A DNA stretch of 64,000 nucleotides from Vibrio sp. Isolate32 (GTDB lineage Bacteria; Pseudomonadota; Gammaproteobacteria; Enterobacterales; Vibrionaceae): NCBI RefSeq assembly GCF_022397955.1, contig NZ_JAKEUQ010000002.1, forward strand, positions 181,580 through 245,579, read 5' to 3'. Positions 40,280-50,090 of the stretch are shown one piece after another. The notes under the pieces were generated by a model. That model made no database searches, was not told where the DNA came from, and was given only the letters and a program-made list of their open reading frames with translations. Position numbers and translations under genes: made by a program. How positions within the stretch are numbered: the stretch's first letter is position 1; every line of letters begins with the position of its first letter.

Positions 40280-41119
40280 TTAATTCCAACCCCACAGTAT
40301 TGGCGTTTTAAATTTTGGCTTACACACATCGTAGGTATCATGCATGGCTGAAAACAGATGCTGGTTGTCGATATTATTTTTATCTTCACTAAACGAAAGC
40401 AGTAAAGCCTTGTGGCATAGCTGATTTATCAACCTTGGGATACCGAGTGAAGAACGACAAATCGCCTTTTTTTGATTCAAACTAAACAGTTCAGTATTAC
40501 CGCCAGACTTCGTAATCCGGTTATCAATGTAAGCCACAGCCTCATCAAGAGTTAGTGCTCTCAATGTTGAACTAAAGGTGATTCTTTGACGAAATTGTCT
40601 TAGGTGATAAGCCTCTAATCGAGCGTCTAATTCGGGCTGCCCGAATAATACTATCTGAAGTAACTTCTTGTCTTCAGTTTCCAGATTACCGAACAGCCTC
40701 AATGTCTCTAACGCTTCATCGGAGAGAGCTTGTGCCTCATCAATAATCGCAACCACTCTTAAGCCTGAGCGATGTAACTCAATCAGCTTATGTTGAATGT
40801 TATCCACTAGCGTAACTTCGTTTTCAATATTCAAATCAAGCTCTTTCGCAACAGCATGACGTAAGTCAGCCCCTGAAAGCACTGGATTTGGCAAATATAT
40901 TAAAGCGGTACAATCTTTTAGATGATTAACCAACATCCGGCAAACCATAGTCTTGCCGGTGCCGACCTCTCCAGTCACCTTGATGACGCCCTCTCCCATC
41001 TCTAACGCCGAAATAACCGTTTGAATCGCCTCAAAATGCGGGGCTAATCCGTAAAAAAAGTCGGTATTTGGTGTTAAGGTAAAAGGCAGCTGTTCAAAAC
41101 CAAAATGAGCTTGGTACAT
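40280..41119 (-). CDS. mshM: MSHA biogenesis ATPase MshM (ExeA-like)
   Basis: A 279-residue AAA ATPase like ExeA/GspA, which remodels peptidoglycan-linked secretin assembly. Walker A GEVGTGKTMVCRM near residues 49-61 and Walker B VVAIIDEAQALSDEA near 125-139 are clear. I start at MYQAHFGFEQLPF (ATG 41119), the standard start of this family (x-Y-x-x-x-F-G-F-x-x-x-P-F); ten further open codons upstream are unlikely to be used. Confidence 0.92.
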   Translation of the reverse strand: MYQAHFGFEQLPFTLTPNTDFFYGLAPHFEAIQTVISALEMGEGVIKVTGEVGTGKTMVCRMLVNHLKDCTALIYLPNPVLSGADLRHAVAKELDLNIENEVTLVDNIQHKLIELHRSGLRVVAIIDEAQALSDEALETLRLFGNLETEDKKLLQIVLFGQPELDARLEAYHLRQFRQRITFSSTLRALTLDEAVAYIDNRITKSGGNTELFSLNQKKAICRSSLGIPRLINQLCHKALLLSFSEDKNNIDNQHLFSAMHDTYDVCKPKFKTPILWGWN

Positions 41120-41166
41120 TAATTCATCCAGCTTAGTGAAACACTGCAAATCTAGAAGGTAAGTAT

Positions 41167-42825
41167 TTATTCTTCATCTGGAAACCACTGCTGAAGCAAA
41201 TCACGAGAGCGTTCTAATTCAGACTGCCAAGTATTAACCCCTACTATCGTGGGTTTTAATAAGATCACGAGCTCTGTTTTTTGCGTCAACTGGCTTGTAT
41301 TGCGGAATAAATAGCCTAACCCTGGGATATCACCCAAAAATGGAACTTTTGAGGTCATGTCTGTAGTGTGTGATTTCATGAGTCCACCAATCACCACCAC
41401 ATCCCCATCTTGCGCACGAATCACGGAATCCGATTCACGAATCGAGCTCCTTGCAAGTGGAAGTGACACTAGGCCGGTGGTGGAGCCTAAGTTCAGCTCT
41501 TTAACTTCTTCATTAACCTCTATAACTGCCGGATGAACATGTAAGAAGACATTGCCTTTGTCATCAATCTGGGGCGTTACATCTAAAGAAATACCAGAGA
41601 AAAATGGGGTTAACTCTACTTCAGGAGCAACATTCGCGTTATCTCCACTGCCAACAGCACTTGATAAATCTGTTACGTAGTATTCATCCGTTCCTACTTT
41701 AATCACCGCTTTCTGGTTGTTTGAAGCGGTAACTCTTGGACTAGAGAGCACATTAAGGTCACCTTGTGTACCCATAAAGCTCAGGACTGCCTCAAAGCTA
41801 CCACCAGAAACGACAAGATTTGACTGTCCACCGAGCGCAGCACTGATGGGGTCGGCACCAGGTAAGGCTCCAGGAATAATTGCACCTGCTGCATCTTTAA
41901 CAATTGAGCCCATGCCGATTGTATAGTTAGTGCCATTCGACGAAAACATCTTGGTCCAGTTAATACCCTGCTGATAGCCATCACTCAAAGTCACTTCCAT
42001 GATCTTCGCTTCCAAGATAACTTGGCGTTGTAAACGCTTCTGCGATATTCCTAAAAACTCTCGAACCTCACGAATTTCATCAGGGAAAGCGCGCACTGTA
42101 ATCACACTCGCCTGAGGAGTAACCACAACACTTTGACCATCTCCAGAACCAATTAGGTGCGCAACCGCCGCTTCAAGTTGTGGCCAAAAATCACTTTCAG
42201 ATGTGGTTTCAATCTCTGTGCCACCGTTCGAGGTCGAATTTGAATTATTTGAAGAATTGGATGAATTCGACGAATTTGATTCGGAGCTCGATGAACTGTT
42301 GTCTGAATTAGAGATCGTACCCGTTGTTATCGTGGTCAATGAGCGACCTGAGCGCTTCACTTGTAAATAATCGACAGGGATGGTGACCGTACGAAGACCT
42401 GCAGGGTATACCTGAATCACTTTGCCACGCTTTTCAATATCATAGCCATACATATCCTGAGCCACAGCCAACACTTCATCTAACGTTACATCCGTTAAGT
42501 TCAGCGTAAGCTTTCCAGATACACTTGGATGAATCGCCGCGCTGTATTCTGTACCTTTCACTAAGCTAGCAAAAAAGGTTCTCGCTTCTACCCCTTTTGC
42601 CTGAATACGAAAACGCTTAACCGTTTCCATACCTGAAGACAGAGGGTCAGTATTAAGCCGAGGCATCAGGTCATCTTGTACCGACGAAGGTAGATCATGA
42701 AGCGCTTTACTATTGGATTCATTAATTGATTCGTTTAAAGACTCTTTTATCTCAACAGGATCTCTATGCCCCATCGAACAGCCTACTAAAGATGATATTA
42801 GGATTGATACTACAAGTTTACGCAT
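41167..42825 (-). CDS. mshL: MSHA outer-membrane secretin MshL
   Basis: MshL is the outer-membrane channel for the MSHA pilus. The 552-residue lipoprotein starts MRKLVVSILISSLVGC-S, a lipobox with Cys16. A secretin N-domain (about 80-150) is followed by a Ser/Asn linker, an N1-like domain (about 205-260) and the secretin core with VPFLGDIPGLGYLFRNTS near 498-515, the classical family signature. It lies 15 bp after mshK. Confidence 0.95.
   Translation of the reverse strand: MRKLVVSILISSLVGCSMGHRDPVEIKESLNESINESNSKALHDLPSSVQDDLMPRLNTDPLSSGMETVKRFRIQAKGVEARTFFASLVKGTEYSAAIHPSVSGKLTLNLTDVTLDEVLAVAQDMYGYDIEKRGKVIQVYPAGLRTVTIPVDYLQVKRSGRSLTTITTGTISNSDNSSSSSESNSSNSSNSSNNSNSTSNGGTEIETTSESDFWPQLEAAVAHLIGSGDGQSVVVTPQASVITVRAFPDEIREVREFLGISQKRLQRQVILEAKIMEVTLSDGYQQGINWTKMFSSNGTNYTIGMGSIVKDAAGAIIPGALPGADPISAALGGQSNLVVSGGSFEAVLSFMGTQGDLNVLSSPRVTASNNQKAVIKVGTDEYYVTDLSSAVGSGDNANVAPEVELTPFFSGISLDVTPQIDDKGNVFLHVHPAVIEVNEEVKELNLGSTTGLVSLPLARSSIRESDSVIRAQDGDVVVIGGLMKSHTTDMTSKVPFLGDIPGLGYLFRNTSQLTQKTELVILLKPTIVGVNTWQSELERSRDLLQQWFPDEE
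42226..42315 (-). repeat. Ser/Asn low-complexity linker coding stretch in mshL
   Basis: About 30 residues made nearly only of serine and asparagine (SSNSSNSSNNSNS pattern) are coded by imperfect TCN-AAT units. It joins two periplasmic domains of the secretin. Unit changes of three bases would alter linker length without breaking the frame. Confidence 0.85.
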
Positions 42826-42840
42826 GTCTTCACTCTAACC

Positions 42841-43173
42841 TTAATTATTCTTAACATCCAAAGAGAACATCTCTAATTTCCACTGCTTAGAGCTTCTCTG
42901 CAGAGTGACGTATTCTGGATCTATATTCTTAACTCGGTACCCTCTTATCGTCTCTCCTTGGCCAAGGATTTTGCCATTTAAAATGGCATAGCATGGCATA
43001 TCCGCTTTGCACACGATACTTTCTAAAGAAGGTAAGCGATAACGAGTTGGCGCCTTTTTAGCTGACGCTGTTTTTTGTTGAGGTGAAAGCCAATCTAATG
43101 GCGCCGTTGGATCTTGCTCAGCCCATACAACGGAACTGCTAAACAGCAAGGACAACAAAAGAGTTCTAACCAC
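42841..43173 (-). CDS. mshK: MSHA biogenesis protein MshK (PilP-like)
   Basis: A 110-residue periplasmic protein with a signal peptide (MVRTLLLSLLFSSSVVWA, cleaved before EQDP) and the short DPTAPLDWL start and VNGxxV-like beta fold of PilP/GspC-type linkers (LNGKILGQGETIRGYRVKNI). It probably links the inner-membrane MshIJ platform to the MshL secretin. It overlaps mshJ by 8 bp. Confidence 0.88.
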   Translation of the reverse strand: MVRTLLLSLLFSSSVVWAEQDPTAPLDWLSPQQKTASAKKAPTRYRLPSLESIVCKADMPCYAILNGKILGQGETIRGYRVKNIDPEYVTLQRSSKQWKLEMFSLDVKNN

Positions 43174-43813
43174 CGATAAATTCCTGTCTAGTGCCTAATG
43201 TGTAAACCTCGAACACTAGTCGAGCTTTAGGATATTCTTCTACTGAGTATTCTAATGTGCGCCAGTAGTAGCTCACAGGAAGAGACTCAAGCGCTTGAAG
43301 GTACGCTAGGATATCAAAGTAACTGCCTGTCAACTCCATTCTAACAGGGTGAAGAAAGTAACCAGAGTATTCACTGGTCTCTTGTTTGTTAGAAATCGCT
43401 TCTGGCTTTAGTGACTCTAGCGCCTCTAACTTCAGTCCGTTACCTGCATTAAGAACGCTCTCCAATAACTGCGACATTTGAGAAGGCGTGATCAGCCTCT
43501 CAACAATCTTTGAAAGCTGAAGTGAAAGCTCTTGGTTCTCCACTAGCAGCTTTTTATACTCTCGGCTAACCTCTTTGTCAGGGTCTTTGTTCAATTGGGC
43601 TTGCAAAACAAGCAGTTCACCTTGCTGTCTCTGATTTGATTGGTTCAGGCTAGTCATCTTGGCATTTTTAGCTTGAAGGTCGAGGTACGCTGGCTCAACC
43701 AACAAGGTGAACAACAACATAAATAGACCAACAAAACCACACACGAAAAGTAGCCATTTTTCTCGATGACTAAATGCAAGAAACTTATCGCTAAGTTGAT
43801 TCCACTTCAGCAT
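43166..43813 (-). CDS. mshJ: MSHA biogenesis protein MshJ (PilO/GspM-like)
   Basis: A 215-residue bitopic protein: one helix (about 20-39), a coiled coil (about 45-105) and a ferredoxin-like C-terminal domain (about 135-215). This is the PilO/GspM layout. Its ATG shares the last base of the mshI stop codon (TAATG), showing tight coupling. Confidence 0.88.
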   Translation of the reverse strand: MLKWNQLSDKFLAFSHREKWLLFVCGFVGLFMLLFTLLVEPAYLDLQAKNAKMTSLNQSNQRQQGELLVLQAQLNKDPDKEVSREYKKLLVENQELSLQLSKIVERLITPSQMSQLLESVLNAGNGLKLEALESLKPEAISNKQETSEYSGYFLHPVRMELTGSYFDILAYLQALESLPVSYYWRTLEYSVEEYPKARLVFEVYTLGTRQEFIGG

Positions 43814-45255
43814 TACTTACTCTCCCTGCGAGTACTTAACTCAAACGTCACCACATCCTGATCATTACGACCAATTTTAAGTTTTTCAAAAGCACGCCCC
43901 ACTAAATTCAACTCACTTTTAAACTGACCAACCCAGTTAGGAATAACATTTGCGTTACGAGCTAAGCCACTAAGATCTAAGATATCGTGAGTCATATAGA
44001 TGTGTGAAAGAGAGATGTCATTTCGGCCTAATTTAGCTAAGGAACTCATGACGCCAGAATACCCGACTTGTTGTGATTCGTCGTATTGTCCGACCGCCTT
44101 CAACGCCTCTTTTTTAGCCTCAGTCTCACGTTTGAGACGCTTAACGGCCGCCGCTTTCTCTGGAGACGGTTTATGCTGAGTTAACTTATTGTTCAATTGG
44201 TCAACTTGATTATTAAGCTGATTTGATTCATGTTGCAAAACCGTTATATCACCATCTAAATTAGAAGACTGATACTGCATCACAAAGTACCCACCAAGTA
44301 GCAATACACAAACCAGTCCCCAACTCGCAACAACATTTTTCAGAGTAAAATATTCTTTTTTAGGTTTGAGATGTTCAGGGTAAAGATTGACTTTAAAAGT
44401 ATCTTTTTTGGCCGCGAGTTTAACCAACAAACTCTCCGAATTATCACGTTCACCTTCAACCAATATTGAAACTGCCGAACTCAATGTGTTGTTTAAAGCG
44501 CTTTGCAGTTCAGCCTCATCTTCCTCATCACAACAGATTTTTAGCTGATGGAGCTGAGTACCTTTGAACTGAGAGGAAAGGTAATCAATAGAACGCTGAA
44601 GCTCCAAGGCAAGGGCGTCTAATTGCAGACCACTAGAAGCAGCACCCGTTAAAGGTGGAATAACACTTCGAATCGTTCTTTGAAAACAAATGGTATTTTC
44701 AACAAACGCACCAAGTTTGAAGTGCGTGTTAGGGCTGCGTTGCAAAAGGATAAAGTTAGAGAGCTCACCAGTACTATACCCCCAGATTTCATCCTCTGGA
44801 ACCACACCTATCAGCTCAACTTGCGCCGAGCTAGTAATATTCACCAGCTTATCTAACAGTATTTTTGGTAAAACATACACTTGTAGCTTATTCGACATGG
44901 GCAAAGCTACAGCACTCGCGGTAATTTCAGTGGCTCTCTCAGAAACAAGATCCTTAATCAAAAATGGCAGCGCAACAGACCATTCACTCTCTGGAATGCC
45001 TGGGTTCTCAATTTGATAAGTTTGATAGAAATTAGCACAGATAATCAACTGAAGGCTATTACTGGCAAACGCCTCACTGCTAAGCGATTTTTTTAGTACA
45101 CTTTCCCAGCCCCCATTAATCACAGGAATACACGTGACTTGAGGCTCTAGATCTCCCGATGAAATATAAACGGCGTCATTACCCAATAGGACAACTTGGG
45201 AACTACCTTTAATATTTGTTGGCTTTATTTTTTCTAAAATCGCTTTAAAATTCAT
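43813..45255 (-). CDS. mshI: MSHA biogenesis protein MshI (PilM-PilN fusion-like)
   Basis: A 480-residue protein with a cytoplasmic N-terminal part (about 1-300) comparable to the PilM actin-like fold. A single membrane helix follows (about 310-330, VVASWGLVCVLLLGGYFVM), then a coiled coil (about 335-395) and a small C-terminal domain, comparable to PilN. The fusion of two pilus-platform parts in one chain is usual for MshI. It starts two bases after csrD. Confidence 0.87.
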   Translation of the reverse strand: MNFKAILEKIKPTNIKGSSQVVLLGNDAVYISSGDLEPQVTCIPVINGGWESVLKKSLSSEAFASNSLQLIICANFYQTYQIENPGIPESEWSVALPFLIKDLVSERATEITASAVALPMSNKLQVYVLPKILLDKLVNITSSAQVELIGVVPEDEIWGYSTGELSNFILLQRSPNTHFKLGAFVENTICFQRTIRSVIPPLTGAASSGLQLDALALELQRSIDYLSSQFKGTQLHQLKICCDEEDEAELQSALNNTLSSAVSILVEGERDNSESLLVKLAAKKDTFKVNLYPEHLKPKKEYFTLKNVVASWGLVCVLLLGGYFVMQYQSSNLDGDITVLQHESNQLNNQVDQLNNKLTQHKPSPEKAAAVKRLKRETEAKKEALKAVGQYDESQQVGYSGVMSSLAKLGRNDISLSHIYMTHDILDLSGLARNANVIPNWVGQFKSELNLVGRAFEKLKIGRNDQDVVTFELSTRRESK

Positions 45256-45257
45256 TT

Positions 45258-47273
45258 TTAACTACTACTCTTACGCCATCGATTTCTTCGACCAACTTTT
45301 ACAACAGATTCCGCTCTCACAGCCTTTTCATTTTGGTTAGGCAAAGGGATGATTTGTTGTTCGTCGTCGAAATATCTTCCTTGATAACCGTTAATGCCTA
45401 ACTCTATCAAGGTATTCTTTTCTTGTTTTGTCTCAACTCCAACGGCAATGACTTGAGTTGGGGAATCACCGCATGTACCGATCAAACTTCGAACAAACAG
45501 TTGGTTCTCATGCCTTTTATCGATTTTCTTTGTGAGGCTTCTATGAAGTTTAATATAATTAACCTTCAAATCCTTTATATAGTGAGTGCTGACAATCGTT
45601 CGTCCTGCTTGGCAAACCACCACTTTACACCCTAAACCTCGCAACATTTTTGCCACAGGTCTCATATAATCAAGATGAGCAATCAGGTGCCCTTCCTTAA
45701 ACTCAAAAGCAAGCTGAGATCGATGCTGAGAAGAGAGCTGTAATAACTCACTCCTAAACCACTTAAAATGATGTTTACTTGCAAATGGGGTTACATTTAG
45801 ATTCACCGAATAATGGGTCGGCCGACCAGACTCTTTCAGCGATTTTAGCAAAATCTTTAAAACCGATTTATCCATCCGCGCTTGATACCCCACCTGTTCG
45901 ACGGCTGGCATGAATCGAGACGATTTCAATAAACCTTTATCTGGATCGTGAATTCTAGTAAATATTTCTCTATTAAATTCATAAACTTGACCAGATTCCC
46001 GTAAAAGGTAACATCGCTGAGCAAAGATCACTAAATTCTCAGGAAGCAGAGCTTTATCAAGTAGAGTTCTCCAACGCACACTGCCCCTATGAAGCTCATT
46101 TTTGCTCTCTTTAGGATAACGGCTCCAGTTATTAATACGCTCTAACTGGGCACTCTTTAATGCGGTTTCCGTTTCATCCATGATTTGACTATGACGCTCA
46201 CCTTCGGTGTACATGGTCACGCCGATATGGCACCAATTATCCGACTCTAAAGGCTCTGGTGGTGTTAGCTTATCAAGTTGTCTTAAACACTGGGCAGCCA
46301 GCGTCGCAATATCTTTGACACCTTGATGTGGGATAAATACAGCAAAATCCGCGTCATAATAGCGAGAAAACATAACATCAGGGTAGTGCTGAACAATATT
46401 CGACAAAACTTTACCTACTTCAATAATAAAGCCGTCGGTGGTTTGCTTATCATTGGCATCACGTACCTGTTCCCACTCGTCGATACGCACTAGTAACACA
46501 CCACCTCGAGCTCCGCTTTCTTGCAATGCCGATTCAAGCTTGTTATCAAATAGAACTCGATTTGCCGTCCCCGTGAGTTTATCTAGAAAAGTATAGGTAC
46601 GAATAAAGGTATCAAAGCGACTTCGTTCCTGGCGAGCGTCTTGTAGCTCGTCAATCAATACATCTAAAGCTTCACTTGCGGTATATGGCCACTCTCGCTC
46701 ATCCCCTTTTGCATGTGCTTCCACCTGCCCGGCTAAAATCATTCTTCCGCGCTCTTCCAAGATCTCAGAGCCCATTAATTGCTCTTTCAACCAACGAACA
46801 CCGCAAGCAAGGCAGAAAAGAACCAGTGCGACTGCCAAAGTAATTGACAACATAGCTTCTATTGAATAGCTGAAGCCAATATAGGGGGGAAGCGCTTTAA
46901 ACTCGATTCGATAACCTTCATTGCGCTCTAAAACGAAGATTTTCTCATAAAGGCGACTGGGGGCAATTTGTGGGGAGGTGTCTTTGAAACGATAAACGAT
47001 ACCAGTCTTGTTCGAGAGTTTCATCTCAACAATATTGCTCGCCTGCAACATCTTAGGCATCCAACGCTGCATGGAATACGCGGCATCTGGGTCTTCCATT
47101 TCCTTATCTACAACATCAACAATACCAACCAAATAATGGTCCAAATATTCCTGCCCAATACGTTTAAAGGAAAGCGTACCACCAATAAAAAGAATGAACA
47201 TCGCACTGATAACTATCACGGTGACAAATGCGATCAATCGAGTGCTCAATTTTAGTGTTGGGGTATATCTCAT
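45258..47273 (-). CDS. csrD: CsrD/MshH, degenerate GGDEF-EAL protein
   Basis: CsrD targets the CsrB/C small RNAs for RNase E decay and so tunes the Csr system; in Vibrio it is also called MshH. The 671-residue protein has two membrane helices (about 8-32 and 135-155) around a periplasmic loop, a HAMP-like region, and GGDEF and EAL domains. The GGDEF site reads YDADF, and the EAL position reads E-I-F, so neither synthesis nor breakdown of c-di-GMP is expected. I start at MRYTPTLKLSTR (ATG 47273); the open frame extends 32 codons upstream without a good start. It heads the MSHA assembly operon. Confidence 0.92.
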   Translation of the reverse strand: MRYTPTLKLSTRLIAFVTVIVISAMFILFIGGTLSFKRIGQEYLDHYLVGIVDVVDKEMEDPDAAYSMQRWMPKMLQASNIVEMKLSNKTGIVYRFKDTSPQIAPSRLYEKIFVLERNEGYRIEFKALPPYIGFSYSIEAMLSITLAVALVLFCLACGVRWLKEQLMGSEILEERGRMILAGQVEAHAKGDEREWPYTASEALDVLIDELQDARQERSRFDTFIRTYTFLDKLTGTANRVLFDNKLESALQESGARGGVLLVRIDEWEQVRDANDKQTTDGFIIEVGKVLSNIVQHYPDVMFSRYYDADFAVFIPHQGVKDIATLAAQCLRQLDKLTPPEPLESDNWCHIGVTMYTEGERHSQIMDETETALKSAQLERINNWSRYPKESKNELHRGSVRWRTLLDKALLPENLVIFAQRCYLLRESGQVYEFNREIFTRIHDPDKGLLKSSRFMPAVEQVGYQARMDKSVLKILLKSLKESGRPTHYSVNLNVTPFASKHHFKWFRSELLQLSSQHRSQLAFEFKEGHLIAHLDYMRPVAKMLRGLGCKVVVCQAGRTIVSTHYIKDLKVNYIKLHRSLTKKIDKRHENQLFVRSLIGTCGDSPTQVIAVGVETKQEKNTLIELGINGYQGRYFDDEQQIIPLPNQNEKAVRAESVVKVGRRNRWRKSSS

Positions 47274-47365
47274 AAATAAAGAAATCCTTTTCAACTCACA
47301 AGTTGTCGTATTACCACTGATACAATAAATGGACGTTGTAAATAAATCGTTAAGAATTCTAGGTA

Positions 47366-47391
47366 GCAAAAAGCCGCGATGGACGCGGCTT
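47366..47391 (-). terminator. Rho-independent terminator of ssb
   Basis: The stem AAGCCGCG-ATGGA-CGCGGCTT (47371-47391) is followed on the minus strand by a T run. It lies 44 bp past the ssb stop, ahead of csrD, so the MSHA genes need their own promoter in the gap at 47274-47365. Confidence 0.85.
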
Positions 47392-47434
47392 CCTCCGACT
47401 TAAGACTGTCTTTATAATATATTAAAAACAATCC

Positions 47435-47986
47435 TTAAAATGGGATGTCATCATCAAAATCCATTGGTGGCTCATTATATTGAGGTTGAGCTTGTTGAGG
47501 AGCTTGTTGTTGAGGCGCTTTTTGCGGTTGAGCAGGAGCGCTGTATTGTTGCTGTTGTGGCTGCTGTGGTTGACCCCAGCTACCTTGCTGTTGGTTGTTA
47601 CCCATACCACCTTGAGCAGGAGTGCCGCCTTGGGCACGGCCACCAAGCATTTGCATCACACCATTGAAGCCTTGAACAACTACTTCTGTTGTGTAGCGAT
47701 CTTGACCGCTTTGATCTTGCCATTTACGCGTTTGAAGTTGACCTTCAATGTAAACTTGAGAACCTTTACGTAGGTACTCACCAGCAACTTCCGCTAGCTT
47801 GCCAAACAAAGCAACACGATGCCATTCTGTTTTTTCACGCTGTTCGCCAGTTGCTTTATCACGCCATGACTCTGACGTTGCAATGGTAATGTTCGCTACT
47901 GCACCGCCATTTGGCATGTAACGAATTTCAGGGTCATTACCTAGGTTACCCACTAATATAACTTTGTTAACTCCACGGCTAGCCAT
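47435..47986 (-). CDS. ssb: Single-stranded DNA-binding protein SSB
   Basis: SSB coats single-stranded DNA in replication, repair and natural transformation. The 183-residue protein has the OB fold (about 1-110, [25 protein letters not shown]), a long Gln/Pro/Gly-rich linker (about 115-172) and the acidic tip MDFDDDIPF that binds partner proteins. The glutamine codons of the linker make an imperfect CAA/CAG repeat. It is divergent from qstR across 278 bp. Confidence 0.97.
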   Translation of the reverse strand: MASRGVNKVILVGNLGNDPEIRYMPNGGAVANITIATSESWRDKATGEQREKTEWHRVALFGKLAEVAGEYLRKGSQVYIEGQLQTRKWQDQSGQDRYTTEVVVQGFNGVMQMLGGRAQGGTPAQGGMGNNQQQGSWGQPQQPQQQQYSAPAQPQKAPQQQAPQQAQPQYNEPPMDFDDDIPF

Positions 47987-48264
47987 GATTTGCTCCGTCT
48001 AAATTCATAGTCTCAGAAAATTTTTAGCGAACAAGAATAGCATGCTTTTCAGCTGTGATAAATCGCTTCCTATTCTCACTCCACCACAAAGAATAAAAAC
48101 GCAACAAATCATGATATTCAGAGCGATGTTGCTTTTTTATACACTTACAAACCACTCATTTACTTCGCAGATTGATATTCAACGCAAGTAATAAATAAGA
48201 CACTAGAGAAGCTAAAGCGTGCATGACAACGTGAAATCTAATCCAACTTAAACAAGGAGTTTCA

Positions 48265-48912
48265 ATGAGAAAGTCTCGATATGCTCGCACTTTGCATTTT
48301 CTATGTATCGATCCGAGTGACACCTATCTACATGTAAAAGAGATAGAAAAGCACTTATCTATTATACTTTATAAGATGACAACGGACGACTTAATGTTGG
48401 TAGATAGAAAGCAGAGTAATCGTATTCTTCTTGTCGACTATAAAGAAGTGCCAAAGCTATTAGCTATCTGCCCTAATCTGACCGTAATGTGGAAAAACCA
48501 TGAGATCATTTTGTTTAATGTCCCACAGCAACTGCCGACCTCAGAGCTTTTGACTTATGGTGTATTAAAAGGACTGTTTTATAACACCGATAAAAAAGAC
48601 AAGATTGCTCATGGTTTACGAGAGGTAATCGATGGCGATAACTGGCTGCCAAGAAAGGTCACCAACCAACTGCTGTTTTACTACCGTAATATGGTCAATA
48701 CCAACACAACGCCTACCAATGTTGATCTCACTATTCGCGAGATCCAGGTCATTCGTTGTCTCCAATCAGGTTCATCAAACACACAAATAGCCGATGACCT
48801 CTTTATTAGTGAGTTCACGGTGAAGTCTCACCTTTATCAGATATTCCGTAAGTTGGCGGTCAAAAATAGGGTTCAAGCCATTGCTTGGGCAAACCAGAAC
48901 CTACTTGCATAA
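48265..48912 (+). CDS. qstR: LuxR-type regulator QstR
   Basis: QstR joins quorum sensing and TfoX chitin signalling to activate DNA-uptake and type VI secretion genes in V. cholerae. The 215-residue protein has a non-receiver N-terminal domain and a LuxR helix-turn-helix (about 153-212, LTIREIQVIRCLQSGSSN...ISEFTVKSHLYQIFRKL). Length and locus (between ssb and galU, with uvrA beyond) equal those of V. cholerae qstR (VC0396). An AAGGAG site lies five bases before the ATG. Identity rests on synteny and form; a related VpsT/CsgD-type regulator is the alternative. Confidence 0.88.
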   Translation: MRKSRYARTLHFLCIDPSDTYLHVKEIEKHLSIILYKMTTDDLMLVDRKQSNRILLVDYKEVPKLLAICPNLTVMWKNHEIILFNVPQQLPTSELLTYGVLKGLFYNTDKKDKIAHGLREVIDGDNWLPRKVTNQLLFYYRNMVNTNTTPTNVDLTIREIQVIRCLQSGSSNTQIADDLFISEFTVKSHLYQIFRKLAVKNRVQAIAWANQNLLA

Positions 48913-49068
48913 TCAATCTACCTCTTAGTCTGACGATAATTTTGAGGGAAGCTCTAGAAAGCCATAGCTATTGTTGCTGAATTTTCGATATAACTTATGC
49001 TAGAGTTGCCCTCAGAAATATCAACAACTCATTTGAATTGATAATTATTATAGATAAAGGGTTTTACC

Positions 49069-49941
49069 ATGATCAAAAAGTGCCTTTTCCCGGCGGCTGG
49101 CTACGGTACACGTTTTTTACCTGCAACTAAGTCAATGCCTAAAGAAATGATGCCTGTAGTAAACAAGCCTCTGATTGAATACGGTGTTGAAGAAGCGATC
49201 GAAGCTGGTATGGACGGCATGTGCATCGTTACTGGCCGTGGTAAGCATTCATTGATGGATCACTTTGATAAGAACTACGAGCTTGAACATCAGATCAGTG
49301 GCACAAATAAAGAAGACCTGCTGGTTAATATTCGTGAAACGATTGAAGCTGCAAACTTTACTTATATCCGTCAACGCGAAATGAAAGGCCTAGGTCACGC
49401 AATCTTGACAGGTCGTGAACTTGTGGGCGACGAGCCATTTGCAGTGGTACTTGCCGATGACCTATGTGTAAATGAACAACAAGGCGTGTTGGCACAAATG
49501 GTTGCCCTATACAAACAGTTCCGCTGTTCTATCGTTGCTGTTCAAGAAGTTCCTGAAGAAGAGACTCACAAGTACGGTGTTATCTCAGGCGAAATGATCA
49601 AAGATGACCTTTTCCGTGTTGATGACATGGTAGAGAAGCCAGAACAAGGTACTGCTCCAAGCAACCTAGCGATCATTGGTCGTTATATTCTGACTCCAGA
49701 TATCTTTGAACTGATCGAGCAGACTGAACCAGGCAAAGGCGGCGAGATCCAGATCACTGATGCATTGCTAAAACAAGCAAAAGCGGGCTGTGTATTGGCT
49801 TATAAATTTAAAGGCCAACGTTTTGACTGTGGTAGTGTTGAAGGTTATATCGAAGCAACAAACTACTGCTTTGAAAACCTATACAAGAAAGATCAGCAGC
49901 AAGTTGAGTTAGGCAAACATTCAACACAGAAAGAAGCATAA
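49069..49941 (+). CDS. galU: UTP-glucose-1-phosphate uridylyltransferase
   Basis: GalU makes UDP-glucose for LPS, capsule and trehalose pathways. The 290-residue enzyme shows the nucleotidyltransferase start CLFPAAGYGTRFLPATKSMPK (G-x-G-T-R-x-L-P-x-T-K), EMMPVVNKPLIEYGVEEA, and the VVLADDLC metal-site segment near 125-132. Length is close to E. coli GalU (302). It follows qstR by 156 bp and ends at a strong terminator. Confidence 0.97.
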   Translation: MIKKCLFPAAGYGTRFLPATKSMPKEMMPVVNKPLIEYGVEEAIEAGMDGMCIVTGRGKHSLMDHFDKNYELEHQISGTNKEDLLVNIRETIEAANFTYIRQREMKGLGHAILTGRELVGDEPFAVVLADDLCVNEQQGVLAQMVALYKQFRCSIVAVQEVPEEETHKYGVISGEMIKDDLFRVDDMVEKPEQGTAPSNLAIIGRYILTPDIFELIEQTEPGKGGEIQITDALLKQAKAGCVLAYKFKGQRFDCGSVEGYIEATNYCFENLYKKDQQQVELGKHSTQKEA

Positions 49942-49974
49942 CTGCTGACTGGTAAGTAACATTTCACACGATGT

Positions 49975-50004
49975 AAAGGACGGCTCTTTGAGTCGTCCTT
50001 TTTA
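49975..50004 (+). terminator. Rho-independent terminator of galU
   Basis: AAAGGACGGCTC-TTT-GAGTCGTCCTTT (one G-U pair) then T residues, 35 bp after the galU stop and just before the LexA box of uvrA. Confidence 0.88.
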
Positions 50005-50006
50005 AT

Positions 50007-50026
50007 TACTGTTTTTTTATCCAGTA
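50007..50026. promoter_or_regulatory. LexA (SOS) box upstream of uvrA
   Basis: TACTG-TTTTTTTATC-CAGTA fits the CTG-N10-CAG LexA operator with the extended TACTG/CAGTA ends both perfect. It lies 65 bp before the uvrA start codon, where promoter overlap is expected. uvrA is a classical SOS gene. Confidence 0.85.
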
Positions 50027-50090
50027 AAACTTTGCACAAATCTCACTCTATGTAATACTTTAGCCACTAAAAATTACATGGTCTGTTGAG

